64,000 nt of DNA from JAJPKK01 sp963807015 (GCA_963807015.1 CAWEAS010000017.1:186001-250000), one strand, 5' to 3'. Positions 1 to 8,933 are shown, numbered from the stretch's first letter. Numbers and translations: made by a program. Notes: generated by a model from the sequence alone, not told the origin.

Positions 1-277
1 CGGCATCGACATGAACCAGCACCGCCTGGCCGCGCCCGGTCATCTGGGCGTAACCGCCAGCCATATGGACGGCGACATTCTCATGCGGGCAGAGAATGAC
101 TTTGGGGGTACGTGTTGCGGTTCCCTGGCACCGCGCCATCTCTTCGATCAGCGGAGCATGGTCGGTACCAAAGTTGCAGAACAGATATTCGACGTCGATC
201 TCGTTGAGCGCCTGCAGGAAGAAGAAAGCCGTGGAGTGAACGGCGGTGTTGGCGATGCGGGGAGAAGGGTTAGCCAT
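1..277 (-). CDS. TPP-dependent enzyme (acetolactate synthase-like), N-terminal part only
   Basis: The minus strand reads an uninterrupted frame from an ATG at 277 to the window edge, about 92 codons. It contains an early segment with FCNFGTDHAPL, then PHENVAVHMAGGYAQMTGRGQAVLVHVD. This is the N-terminal pyrimidine-binding domain of the acetolactate synthase/benzoylformate decarboxylase family; the E in HEN is the usual glutamate that activates thiamine diphosphate. A 12-bp palindrome shared with other units of the cluster lies 54 bp upstream (331-342). The C-terminal two thirds are outside the window, so the exact reaction (decarboxylation or carboligation of a 2-oxo acid) cannot be told. Confidence 0.8.
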   Translation of the reverse strand, partial: MANPSPRIANTAVHSTAFFFLQALNEIDVEYLFCNFGTDHAPLIEEMARCQGTATRTPKVILCPHENVAVHMAGGYAQMTGRGQAVLVHVDA

Positions 278-330
278 GGATTGGGTCTCGGGTCCTGCGC
301 GGGGAAGCCAAGCTCCGTCAGGGCGAGCGT

Positions 331-342
331 GTGATATTTCAC
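331..342. promoter_or_regulatory. Operator-like palindrome, site 1
   Basis: The sequence is GTGATATTTCAC, an exact match to the cluster consensus, with GTGA and TCAC as inverted half-sites. It lies 54 bp upstream of the TPP-enzyme start at 277. The same exact 12-mer recurs at 12111 and 16453. Confidence 0.7.
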
Positions 343-512
343 AATATGATCAACGTCAAATCAGGATTGCGGCATCCAATGCCTTTATCGTCGAAACGGG
401 GTCTCGGCAGGTCTCATCGAGGAGCGGAGCCGTTGAGGTGCAGATGGGGGCTTGGCTGTCGTCATCGGCATACACCGCAACTCCGGAATCTGCGCGAATG
501 CTGGCGTCGCCA

Positions 513-1445
513 TCAGCTAGCGGCGCGTGATGACTGCTCGACGATATCGATGATTTCTAGGGCGGTTGCGGGCCAGACGTCGCCACTGCCGAGAATGCGG
601 CGGAGCAAACGATCGAGAGCGGCAATCCGGTGCGGATAGCCGAGAATCCATGGCGTGATGGAAAGTGAAAGGATGCGCCCGCAACGAAATTGAGCGGCTT
701 CGTTTCTCAGGCGGGAAAAGGCCTGGACCACTTGTTCGACATAGTCTTCGACCGTCAGACTGTGCTGCACCAGCAGACAGCGATCGGACCATTCATATGT
801 TAGAGGCATCGCCCAGAGTTCGCCGGCAGCGGTGGTGATGGCGTAAGGCATATCGTCATTTGCCCAATCGGTGACGTAGCGAAATCCTCGTTCAGCCAGA
901 AGCTCCATCGTACTGGATGAATGCGAGCGGCCCGGCGAATGCCAGCCATGCACAGGTGAACCGGTGGCTTTCACCAAAACGTCCGTTGCGCTGCGAATCC
1001 ATTCGCGTTCGTCGTCCGGGGCGAGATTGCCGTGATGCACGTGACCCATGTCAACGCCGTTGGCGACGAACTCCCAATTAAATTCGAGCATCTCGTCAAC
1101 GACGCGAGGATAACGGACGGCAACCGACGCGTTCACCGCCGCGGTCGCGCGCAGACCAACGTCGTCAAGAACACTCATGATCCGATAAATGCCAATCCGC
1201 AAGCCGTAGTCCCGATTACTGAAATTCCAAAAATCGGGATACCCTAAGGTTAATCCACCCAACGGGCGAAACGGCCCTGGCGGGGCATCGAGCGGGAAGT
1301 ATTCAACGGGCACGGTAATCCATAGCGCCACGGGCTGGGCCGCCGGCCAGGTGACGCGCGGCCGCTTTAGCGTTGGCTCATGTCGGAACCAATCGTGATC
1401 GAGCCCGGCTCGTCGATATGGGTAGGTTAGACGTTCGATCGCCAT
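513..1445 (-). CDS. Polysaccharide deacetylase-family (CE4) hydrolase, PuuE-like, copy A
   Basis: About 310 residues. The start is placed at the ATG at 1445 (MAIERLTYPYRR); the frame remains open to 1511, but the extra residues are not family-like and would overlap the upstream gene further. It has the NodB-fold layout seen in allantoinase PuuE and cyclic imide hydrolases: the YPDFWNFSNRDYG segment, a strand ending in AAVNASVA, and GWHSPGRSHSSSTMELLAERGF. It overlaps the upstream CE4 gene by 19 bp, so the two are translationally coupled. The family removes acyl groups or opens cyclic amides and ureides; an imide or ureide ring as substrate is my inference. Confidence 0.75.
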   Translation of the reverse strand: MAIERLTYPYRRAGLDHDWFRHEPTLKRPRVTWPAAQPVALWITVPVEYFPLDAPPGPFRPLGGLTLGYPDFWNFSNRDYGLRIGIYRIMSVLDDVGLRATAAVNASVAVRYPRVVDEMLEFNWEFVANGVDMGHVHHGNLAPDDEREWIRSATDVLVKATGSPVHGWHSPGRSHSSSTMELLAERGFRYVTDWANDDMPYAITTAAGELWAMPLTYEWSDRCLLVQHSLTVEDYVEQVVQAFSRLRNEAAQFRCGRILSLSITPWILGYPHRIAALDRLLRRILGSGDVWPATALEIIDIVEQSSRAAS

Positions 1446-2359
1446 GTTGGATCCGCCCGGGAAGACGCTCGATGGAGAAGAGCTTCGTCGTAGTGATGTT
1501 GATAGTACCAATCGGCAATTTCGCTGGCGGTCGTTAGCCAGACATTCTGGTGGGCGGTGACATGTTGAAGCACATCATGGAGCGCGGATATCCGATGGGG
1601 GTGGCCAACAACAAAGGGATGCAGCGGCATGCAGACGACCATTCCATTGTCTTTGCCTTCGCGATAGAGCTGGTCGAAACAAGCCTTCATCATCGCAGCC
1701 CACTTGTCGGCTGGATACCCGCGCACTCCCATGACGCGAATGTCATTAATTTCGGTGGAATACGGAACGGAAATAAGCCGCCCTTGGCGAACCTTTATGG
1801 GGATGGGCTGGTCGTCGGGGACCAAATCGATTGTGTATTTGATGCCGAACTCCGGTAACAAGTCGAGAAAGGTCTCCGTCGCGCTTATCGCGGGCGCGAG
1901 CCAACCGGCCACAGTCTGGCCGCCGCATCGCTTGATCGTGTCGAGGCTGTCAACGATAACCTGTCGAACCTCCTCCTCATTGAGCCCATAGAGCAGTCGC
2001 GTGTTGTAAATGCCGTGACTGAACAGCTCCCATTTCAGGCGCACGCATTCCTGAACGATGTCGGGCATGTGGTCGCACATCGCCGCATTCAATGAGACGC
2101 TCCCCCGGACCCCGAATCGATCCAGCGCCTCCATGACACGCCAGACACCGCAACGATTGCCGTAGTCACGCAGCGAGTAGTTCAGAATGTCTGGATAGGG
2201 ACGCGGCCAGATCGGCCGCCCCTGTTCCCCCGGGGGATTCAATTCATAAAATTCGATATTCGGGCAAACCCAGAACGCGACGTGCGCTCCGTTCGGCCAT
2301 CGAAGTTTTGGCCGATCGATCAGTGGCAGGTAATCATAACGGTCGGGGTTGGCTAGCAT
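1427..2359 (-). CDS. Polysaccharide deacetylase-family (CE4) hydrolase, PuuE-like, copy B
   Basis: 310 residues, paralogous to the gene just downstream: both carry the YPDILNYSLRDYGNRCGVWR-type segment, a SLNAAMCDH strand, an H-containing FSHGIYNT segment and GWLAPAISATETFLDLLPEFG. In the PuuE/cyclic-imidase branch these segments form the metal or catalytic pocket. No signal peptide is visible, so it is probably cytoplasmic. It is transcribed away from the amidohydrolase operon starting at 2473, and a shared palindrome at 2418-2429 lies between the two starts. Adjacent paralogues may act as a heteromer or on successive substrates. Confidence 0.78.
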   Translation of the reverse strand: MLANPDRYDYLPLIDRPKLRWPNGAHVAFWVCPNIEFYELNPPGEQGRPIWPRPYPDILNYSLRDYGNRCGVWRVMEALDRFGVRGSVSLNAAMCDHMPDIVQECVRLKWELFSHGIYNTRLLYGLNEEEVRQVIVDSLDTIKRCGGQTVAGWLAPAISATETFLDLLPEFGIKYTIDLVPDDQPIPIKVRQGRLISVPYSTEINDIRVMGVRGYPADKWAAMMKACFDQLYREGKDNGMVVCMPLHPFVVGHPHRISALHDVLQHVTAHQNVWLTTASEIADWYYQHHYDEALLHRASSRADPTWRSNV

Positions 2360-2417
2360 GGATCGAGCTCAGCTTGCGCCCAACATCGCAACATGCGAAC
2401 GTTGACAAACATGATCT

Positions 2418-2429
2418 GTGATGTTTCAC
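2418..2429. promoter_or_regulatory. Operator-like palindrome, site 2
   Basis: The sequence is GTGATGTTTCAC, one mismatch from GTGATATTTCAC. It lies in the divergent promoter region, 44 bp before the amidohydrolase start (2473) and 59 bp before the CE4 gene start (2359), so one site could control both directions. Confidence 0.65.
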
Positions 2430-2472
2430 TGTTATTTAACGGATAAAAGCCGACGCCGCAAGGAGCGTATTT

Positions 2473-3981
2473 ATGAATCCCGCGACTGATTTCGTTTTGA
2501 AGGGGGCGCACGTTCTCGATGTTGAGCAGGGGATCGATCGGATCGCAGATGTGCACGTTGCCGGAGGCAAGATCCAGCATGTCGGGTCGCAGGCGACGGC
2601 ACCCGGGGCAAAAATCATCGACGTCGCGGGGAACTATTTGAGTGCGGGATGGGTCGACATCCATGTTCACGCGTATGGGACCCTCGGTTTCGCAAATCCA
2701 GACGCGGTCGGCGTTTACCACGGCGTGACGACCTACGTCGACGCTGGCGGTCCCGGCATTGGAGTGCTCGATCAATTTATGGAACTCCTCGGTCGGCTTC
2801 ACACGACCTTATTCGCTGGGGCGTTCATCCGCCCAATGGGTTTGTTAGGCCTGAATTTCATCGAGGGGAATGTGCGGACGCTGGGCGATGTTCCGATTGC
2901 GCGCTGGATTGACTTCGCCAAAGACCATCGGGATATGCTGCGTTACATCAAGTGCAACGCGATGGGCGATTACGGTCCCGGAACGCTGAAACTGACGAAG
3001 GGACTGGCCGAGATTCTTGGGTTGCCGCTTTACATGCACATTGGCGAGTTCCAGCTTCAGAACCCGGAACATCTGCTGGCTCCCGAAGCATTTCGCATCG
3101 CCGAGGCCGGCGACATGATCACCCATCTCTATCACGGCAACTTAGGCCAGGTGGTTGACGACAAAGGAAAGGTCTTGCCTGTGGTACGCGAGGCCGAACG
3201 TCGTGGCGTGATCTTCGATCTCGGATTCGGAGGATACAATTTTTCCTGGGACGTCGCGGAGAAGGCGTTCGCCCAAGACTTAATCCCCCATACAATCAGT
3301 TCCGATCTTCAGCAGTTTAATGTCATTCGCCCCGCTAAATCGCTGGCGAATGTCATGTCGGCCATGATGCGTTTGGGACTGACGCTGCCGCAGGTCATCG
3401 AGCGCGTCACACGCAATCCCGCCAAAGCGATTTCGTTGAGTGACCGTGCCGGAAGTCTCAAACCGGGGATGCCGGCGGACATCACCGTGTTCCGAGTCAA
3501 TTCGGGTGAGTACGAGATTTCCGACTGCCACACGCAGTTGCGCAAGGCGGAACACCAAATCGAACCTCTCATTACGTTCAAGAACGGCAAGCGTTTCGAT
3601 GTGGATATGTCGATGGCTCAAGCTGAGGATAACTGGTTCCTGCAAATCGCGGAAGAACATGTGCCAGAGCGGGCCAGCCGACTTGCCGAGCGCCAGCGTA
3701 TGTTCCTAAACGCGCTCGCCGCGCGGCTGGCGTCAATATCGTGGCAGACGTCTTCGGCCGAGCGCCTCGACATCGACAAAGCGCTTGAGCTTCAGGATGT
3801 GTTTCATGAGGTCCGCGCCACGCAGGGGGTGTCGCTGAAAGATGCGCTCGAAGCCGTGTATGCTTGCTTTCTGGACCAAAGTTTCACCATGCAGATCGGC
3901 CTCCTGCTTGTGCGGCTTGAGCAGCCGTTCGCACTGAGCCGCCTTCGTGACGTCTCCGGCAGGCAGCCGCTTGCAGCTTAA
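2473..3981 (+). CDS. Metal-dependent amidohydrolase with C-terminal extension
   Basis: 502 residues. The N-terminal strand domain is followed by the binuclear-metal barrel motif DIHVH (His64, His66). Later candidates for metal ligands are Lys160 (RYIKCNAM), His189 (YMHIGEF), His218 (ITHLYHGN) and Asp278 (SSDLQ). This fits the dihydroorotase/dihydropyrimidinase superfamily, closest in style to EF_0837/AHA_3915-like amidohydrolases. The catalytic part ends near residue 370 and about 130 further residues, mostly helical in character, follow. It is the first gene of an operon with a Rieske protein and an ABC transporter. Cyclic amide or ureide hydrolysis is a reasonable but unproven role. Confidence 0.8.
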   Translation: MNPATDFVLKGAHVLDVEQGIDRIADVHVAGGKIQHVGSQATAPGAKIIDVAGNYLSAGWVDIHVHAYGTLGFANPDAVGVYHGVTTYVDAGGPGIGVLDQFMELLGRLHTTLFAGAFIRPMGLLGLNFIEGNVRTLGDVPIARWIDFAKDHRDMLRYIKCNAMGDYGPGTLKLTKGLAEILGLPLYMHIGEFQLQNPEHLLAPEAFRIAEAGDMITHLYHGNLGQVVDDKGKVLPVVREAERRGVIFDLGFGGYNFSWDVAEKAFAQDLIPHTISSDLQQFNVIRPAKSLANVMSAMMRLGLTLPQVIERVTRNPAKAISLSDRAGSLKPGMPADITVFRVNSGEYEISDCHTQLRKAEHQIEPLITFKNGKRFDVDMSMAQAEDNWFLQIAEEHVPERASRLAERQRMFLNALAARLASISWQTSSAERLDIDKALELQDVFHEVRATQGVSLKDALEAVYACFLDQSFTMQIGLLLVRLEQPFALSRLRDVSGRQPLAA

Positions 3982-3996
3982 AGGAAAGCAGCCGAT

Positions 3997-4377
3997 ATGT
4001 TGGAATCTTCTTCGGTAAAGCCAGCGGGGCATGCGACAGCGAATGCGCTGCCGCCGAACGAGCGTCCCTGGCACCGGTTAGGCGGAATACGTGCCGATAC
4101 CACTAAATATCCGACGCGGGCCAATATCGACGGCGAGGGCATCGTTATCTTCAAGACGGCGTCGGGCTATCGCGGGGTTCAGCGGGCATGTCCGCACATG
4201 CAAGCAACCATGATGAATGCCGAGTTGACGGCGAACGACACAATGGTTCGTTGCCCGCTGCATGTGTTCACGTTTCGGCTTAAGGATGGCAGAGGAGTGA
4301 ACTGTCCGGGCTTCCAAGTGACGGTCTATGAGATCAAGGAAGAGAGTGGGGCCTTTTATGGGCGTGCTGCAAATTAG
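3997..4377 (+). CDS. Small Rieske [2Fe-2S] protein
   Basis: 126 residues with a complete Rieske cluster motif: Cys65-Pro-His67 and Cys86-Pro-Leu-His89. No oxygenase domain follows. About 40 residues precede the Rieske fold. It starts 15 bp after the amidohydrolase stop and 24 bp before the permease, so it is co-transcribed with both. It could be an electron-carrier ferredoxin for an oxygenase, but it differs from the ferredoxin at 7260-7583 that accompanies the reductase. Why it sits inside a transporter operon is not explained by known pathways. Confidence 0.82.
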   Translation: MLESSSVKPAGHATANALPPNERPWHRLGGIRADTTKYPTRANIDGEGIVIFKTASGYRGVQRACPHMQATMMNAELTANDTMVRCPLHVFTFRLKDGRGVNCPGFQVTVYEIKEESGAFYGRAAN

Positions 4378-4401
4378 CGGCCCGACGCCGGAGCAACTGA
4401 G

Positions 4402-5229
4402 ATGAGTGTCGCTGAAGCGCGGGCCGCGACGGCATTCACCGGCCCGCGAAAACGTCGATCGCGCCGGCTCGCCATCTTTGCAACTCAGATATCTATCCTG
4501 GTGCTGATTTTGGGATTCTGGCAGTTTGCGGTGACGGATGAGACGCTGCCGTATTTCAGCCGGCCGACGCTGGTTGCCGCAAAGCTTTTTGAGCTGCTGG
4601 GACAGCCGACCATTTATCGGCATATTTCGGTCACGTTGTCGGAAATCGCCATTGGCTATGGTCTCGGTGCGGCCTTTGGCCTTTTGCTCGGATTTGCACT
4701 GGGGCGATCGCAGTTCCTGTCGGCGGCGTTGCAGCCCTACATCATTGGGCTTTACAGCATTCCGAAAATCGCACTCGCGCCCGTCTTCATCGTGTGGCTC
4801 GGACTGGGCATCGCATCGAAGGTCGCAGTGGTATTCCTCGCGAGCTTTTTCTTGGTGTTCTTCAACACTTATTCCGGCCTGCTTTCAATTAACGAAGAGC
4901 TGGTGCGGTTGGCGCGGCTGATGGGCGCCACATGGCCGCAGGCGGTGACGCGGGTTATTGTGCCTGCGGCAGCCAATCAGATATTCCTCGGGTTGCGGAC
5001 TGCGGTTCCTTACGCGGTGATCGGGGCGGTCATTGGCGAATACATCGGGTCCCATGAAGGACTTGGCTATTTCATACTGTACGCCTCGCAAACCTATGAC
5101 GCGCCGGCTCTGTTCGCAGGCATCATTATTCTTGTGGCAATCGTCTTCCTAGCAAACTTCGGTATCAACCGAATCGAGAGATCGGTGATCCGCTGGCGCA
5201 AGGCCGGTAACCAGACCGTGCAATTATGA
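4402..5229 (+). CDS. ABC transporter permease, NitT/TauT/SsuC type
   Basis: 275 residues with about six hydrophobic segments and a BPD_transp_1-style cytoplasmic loop (RLARLMGATWPQAVTRVIVPAA), the coupling site for the ATPase. The N-terminus is basic, with the first membrane helix near residues 30-50. With the binding protein (5323) and ATPase (6408) it makes a full importer of the nitrate/taurine/sulfonate class, which commonly imports small organic acids, pyrimidines or aromatic anions. The substrate is probably that of the surrounding catabolic genes. Confidence 0.88.
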   Translation: MSVAEARAATAFTGPRKRRSRRLAIFATQISILVLILGFWQFAVTDETLPYFSRPTLVAAKLFELLGQPTIYRHISVTLSEIAIGYGLGAAFGLLLGFALGRSQFLSAALQPYIIGLYSIPKIALAPVFIVWLGLGIASKVAVVFLASFFLVFFNTYSGLLSINEELVRLARLMGATWPQAVTRVIVPAAANQIFLGLRTAVPYAVIGAVIGEYIGSHEGLGYFILYASQTYDAPALFAGIIILVAIVFLANFGINRIERSVIRWRKAGNQTVQL

Positions 5230-5322
5230 GCCGAGGGGTGGCAAAGGGTTCCCGCTCTCTGAGGCGAATGGCCCGGTTCTGTTGCCGAAGTAGCGCCCCT
5301 TTCAGCGTACCGCGAGGTCGAG

Positions 5323-6357
5323 ATGTTAGAGCGTCGTGAGGTCGTTAGTGCGATAGGCCTGACCATCGGCGCGGCCAGTCTTGGATCACCCGCGCTGTTG
5401 CGGCGTGCGGTCGCGCAGCCACGGACCATCTCTGTCAAAGGTGTGTATTCTTCACCTGGCCTTTCGTTCGCAGGGTTGTTTCTTGCCGAACGTGCCGGGC
5501 TTTGGTCCAAGAATGGCATCGACTGTGAGATTAAGCAGGTGCAAGGCGGTCCTCTGGCGATGGTGGCGCTGACGAACCGCGAGGTTCAGTTTGCTGGTGT
5601 CGCTTCCACGGACCCGGTGATTGGCTGGGATAAGGGCATCAAGACGCTCACGATCAGCGCGTTTACCGGCTCACTTGATATGCAGGTGACGGCGCACAAC
5701 GACTGGATGGCGCGTATCGGTACGTCGCGGCAGAGCCCGCTTGAGGCACGGCTGAAAGCGCTCAAGGGGGCGCGAATTGGTGCTTCGACCATTGCGGGCG
5801 GCCCGGCACAATATACGCGTTTTTTGGCGCGCTCCGCCGGTCTTGATCCTGAGCGCGACATGCAAATCGTTGCAGTCGGCTTTGGGGCGGCGCGAATGGC
5901 GGCACTGCGCACCAAACAAGTTGATCTAACGGTCGGCTCGGCTCCTGAATCCGATGAGGTTGAGCTTGAGGGATTCGGAAGTCTCTACGTTGATTGCACC
6001 CACGATGTTCCGCTATTTCGCGAGTTCCCCTACACGGTTGCCGTGGTAACCCCGAGGCTGGCCAACGATCAGCCCGACGTCGTGCGGCGGATCGCACGTA
6101 CACTGGGTCAAGCCAACGATATGTTTCACACTCGCTTCGGCGAAGCCGTCGATATCCTCAAGCAATATTTCCCGACCATACCCGGGAAAGCGATCGAGCG
6201 GGCGCTCGAACGCGCGAAGGACAGCTATCCGCCAGGCGGCCGCATGACGCCGACAATGTGGGAGAACAATCTGAAGGTCTCTTTGGACCAGAAGATGATC
6301 TCGACAGCGGTGCCGACGCGCGAAGGTGAACTGTGGACTAACAAGTTCTTGGACTGA
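5323..6357 (+). CDS. ABC transporter solute-binding protein, NitT/TauT (SsuA/NMT1) type
   Basis: 344 residues. The leader has RR at residues 4-5, a hydrophobic stretch and a likely cleavage after AVAQ near residue 32, so it is periplasmic, possibly Tat-exported. The mature part has the two-lobe fold signs of the SsuA/THI5 family: GLFLAERAGLWSKNGIDCEI near the start and GGPAQYTRFLARSAGLDPERD in the middle. It lies 93 bp after the permease and 50 bp before the ATPase on the same strand, so it supplies substrate to that transporter. Confidence 0.87.
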   Translation: MLERREVVSAIGLTIGAASLGSPALLRRAVAQPRTISVKGVYSSPGLSFAGLFLAERAGLWSKNGIDCEIKQVQGGPLAMVALTNREVQFAGVASTDPVIGWDKGIKTLTISAFTGSLDMQVTAHNDWMARIGTSRQSPLEARLKALKGARIGASTIAGGPAQYTRFLARSAGLDPERDMQIVAVGFGAARMAALRTKQVDLTVGSAPESDEVELEGFGSLYVDCTHDVPLFREFPYTVAVVTPRLANDQPDVVRRIARTLGQANDMFHTRFGEAVDILKQYFPTIPGKAIERALERAKDSYPPGGRMTPTMWENNLKVSLDQKMISTAVPTREGELWTNKFLD

Positions 6358-6407
6358 GGATAGCTGCTGCCCGGCGGTGCCGGACGCACCGGATAAGGAA
6401 GTACGGA

Positions 6408-7253
6408 ATGGCAGCGCAACGACGCGACGCTCGATCCTTTGCGATCCACGCGGTGGAGCAAACAGCGGAGCCGGCGATCCGTTTCGAAGACGTCAGGTTG
6501 GTCTTTGCCAGTGGGGAGAATGAAGTCTCTGCGCTGGATGGCGTAGGATTCGACGTGTTACCTGGGCAGATCACGACCGTCGTCGGGCCGTCAGGCTGCG
6601 GCAAGACGACGTTATTGCGCCTTGCGGCAGGTTTGGTGCCGCCGTCCGACGGCACGGTGTACTATAACGGCACCAAAGTGAACGGGCTGAACACGAATGT
6701 TGGTTTCGTGACGCAGGATAGCAACCTGTTCCCGTGGTTGACGACGCTCGGGAATGTCGAGTTTCCATTGGCGATCCGCGGTATGCCGCACGCGGAGCGG
6801 AAGGAGAAGGCGTCGCATTGGCTGCGGCTGGTCGGGCTCGACGGCTTTGAAAATTATTATCCGTCCGAGCTTTCGGGCGGAATGCAAAAACGGGCTTCGA
6901 TTGTGCGAACGCTCATCTACGAGCCCGAGGTGGTGTTGTTAGACGAGCCGTTTGGTGCCCTTGACGCTCAAACGCGCATGGGTCTGCACCATCAGCTATT
7001 AGAGCTTTGGCGCGAGAAGAAGAACACCATGCTGTTTATTACCCATGATCTGGTCGAGGCCATCACCTTGTCGGATCAGATCGTCATAATGACCCGCAGG
7101 CCAGGACGCGTGAAGGAGATTTATCAGGTACCGCTCGGTCGCCCGAGAAACGTGTTCGAGATCTTCTTAGAGCCCGGTTTCGACAACGCTTACGCGACAC
7201 TCTGGCGTCATTTCAAATCCGAGATCGACGTCAGCGGTGCATCGACGGAATGA
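6408..7253 (+). CDS. ABC transporter ATP-binding protein, NitT/TauT type
   Basis: 281 residues. Walker A is GPSGCGKTT (about residues 60-68), the Q-loop is VTQDSNLFPW, the signature is LSGGM (155-159), Walker B is VVLLDEP (175-181), and the switch His is in LFITHD. The start at 6408 follows an AAGGAAG ribosome site. It ends six bases before the convergent ferredoxin gene. It completes the importer with the permease at 4402 and the binding protein at 5323. Confidence 0.92.
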   Translation: MAAQRRDARSFAIHAVEQTAEPAIRFEDVRLVFASGENEVSALDGVGFDVLPGQITTVVGPSGCGKTTLLRLAAGLVPPSDGTVYYNGTKVNGLNTNVGFVTQDSNLFPWLTTLGNVEFPLAIRGMPHAERKEKASHWLRLVGLDGFENYYPSELSGGMQKRASIVRTLIYEPEVVLLDEPFGALDAQTRMGLHHQLLELWREKKNTMLFITHDLVEAITLSDQIVIMTRRPGRVKEIYQVPLGRPRNVFEIFLEPGFDNAYATLWRHFKSEIDVSGASTE

Positions 7254-7259
7254 TGCCCG

Positions 7260-7583
7260 CTACGACACGTTGACCTGAATGGCGCTGCCCTCGAGCCTAA
7301 CGGGCAGCGATTTTACGTCGCAGGTGATCGGCGCCCCAAGTCCTTTGCCGGACTTTACGCCGAACCGGCCGCCATGCAGCGGACATTCGATGATCTCGCC
7401 GTCCAGCCAGCCGTCGCTAAGATAGGCATGCGCATGCCTACAAAGATTATGGGTCGCATAAATGTGACCATCGACATTATAGAGCGCGACATCAAATTCT
7501 CCCGCCTTCACGCCGATGACGGAGCCAGCCTCAACCGCATTGAGGTCAGCAACGGTAACCCAAGTTTCCCGGGCGTTTGTCAT
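7260..7583 (-). CDS. Rieske-type ferredoxin of a ring-hydroxylating dioxygenase
   Basis: 107 residues, the standard length for a BphF/CarAc-type ferredoxin. The cluster ligands are Cys48-x-His50 and Cys67-Pro-Leu-His70. It follows the broken ferredoxin reductase gene (start 31 bp after the reductase stop at 7615) on the same strand. It should pass electrons from an NADH reductase to the terminal oxygenase encoded at 12134-13991. No signal peptide; cytoplasmic. Confidence 0.88.
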   Translation of the reverse strand: MTNARETWVTVADLNAVEAGSVIGVKAGEFDVALYNVDGHIYATHNLCRHAHAYLSDGWLDGEIIECPLHGGRFGVKSGKGLGAPITCDVKSLPVRLEGSAIQVNVS

Positions 7584-7614
7584 TGGCGTTCTCGCGTCGG
7601 AGTCAAAACCGACC

Positions 7615-8838
7615 CTAATGGCGGCACAGACCCCGCAGTTTTAGGCTGGTGTCACGGAGACTATTGGTATCCACGGATTTCCCGGAAGCTATCAGTGCAC
7701 GCGCGAAACGCATATCACGTCCTGCATTGATGCAGATGGCGCCGACAGCTTTGCTGTCCAACATTAGAAAGCCAGCGAATGCATCGGTGGCGGGATCTCC
7801 ACGGTATACGATGTGATCCCACGCTGTCGGGCGCCGGCGATTTGCATGTTCATGTCGTATTGGTCAGTCCAAAGCCGCGGAACCTCCGCAAATGGTTCAG
7901 TCCCACCTGCCATCACCTTGGCTACCGCGATCGCCTGGTTTTGTGCGTTCTGCCACGCCTCAAGCCGTATCGAGCGATTCCAATATCGGGTTGAAATGTC
8001 TGGTGACATCTCCCGCCGCATAAATGTGGGGGTCGCTGCTTGCTCCAAACTGATCGACGATAATACCATCGTCGGCGGCAAGGCCGGCGGCCACGCCGAG
8101 TTCGACATTGGGGATCGCTCCAACGCCAACGACAACGAGGTCAGATTCAATTCGGCCACTGTCGGCGAGATGAACGACACAGCCGGTGGTGGCGATATCG
8201 ACAGTGCTAACCTTGCAATGCAGGCGGAGATCAACTCCATTGCGGCGATGCAAGTTAGCGACATAGGCGCCAACTTCTGGGGGAGCGACGCGCGCGAGCG
8301 GTTGATCGGCAAGCTCGCAAACAGTGATGGCACAGTTGGATCTGCGCGCTGTGGCTGCGATCTCAAGCCCGATGAAGCCTGCACCGATGACGGTGAGGTG
8401 CAGGCCCGGCCTGAGCAGCTGACGAAGAGCCAGGGAATCCCGCAGGTTGCGAACGCAAAAAGCGCGCGGACTGTCCTGATCAACAAACGCAACGGTTCTT
8501 GCGCGAGCTCCGGTTGTCAGCAGCAGCCCATCGTAAGGGAGTGGCTCCCCCTCGGACAGCTGAAGTCGTTGCGCCGCTCGATTGATGTGCAGTACATCTG
8601 TACCGAGCCGCAGCTCGACATTCGAGGCGGCGTACCAATCAAGCGGGTACAGGTAGGTCTTTTCGATCGGGATTGACCCCGCCAGCAATTCTTTGGAAAG
8701 CGGCGGCCGTTCGTAAGGCGGGAATGTTTCCTTGCCGATGAGCGTTATGCGGCCTGCGAAGCTTGCGGCGCGCAGGGCGCCCGCGGCGCACCCTCCAGCG
8801 TGGCCGGCTCCGACGATGACAACATGTTCGAACGACAA
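7615..8838 (-). pseudogene. Ferredoxin reductase of the dioxygenase system, interrupted by two frameshifts
   Basis: The first frame from the ATG at 8838 gives the FAD-binding start VVIVGAGHAGGCAA, NAD-binding VIGAGFIGLEIA and the FAD signature YAAGDVTR, then stops at 7960 after NPILESLDTA. The expected continuation (SIRLEAWQNAQNQAIAVAK to AGARQRG) is in another frame, reached by one extra base near 7974. The expected C-terminus (DHIVYRGDPATDAFAGFLML to SLKLRGLCRH, stop at 7615) is back in the first frame and needs one more base in the CCC run at 7818-7820. Repaired, the product is about 408 residues, normal for a BphA4/CarAd-like reductase. Either a real pseudogene or sequence error. Confidence 0.88.
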
Positions 8839-8933
8839 CGCTCGATCCTGCTCGCGCCTGGGCCTGGGGCAAACTTAAACCTGTGCCGTCGGTGTTTATC
8901 GCAGACCGAAGGGCCACGCAACGTAAAAAGATA

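Noticed and set aside
7615..8838. Programmed frameshifting as the explanation for the split reductase
   Set aside because: Two opposite one-base shifts would be needed, with no slippery heptamer, stem-loop or known precedent in this family.
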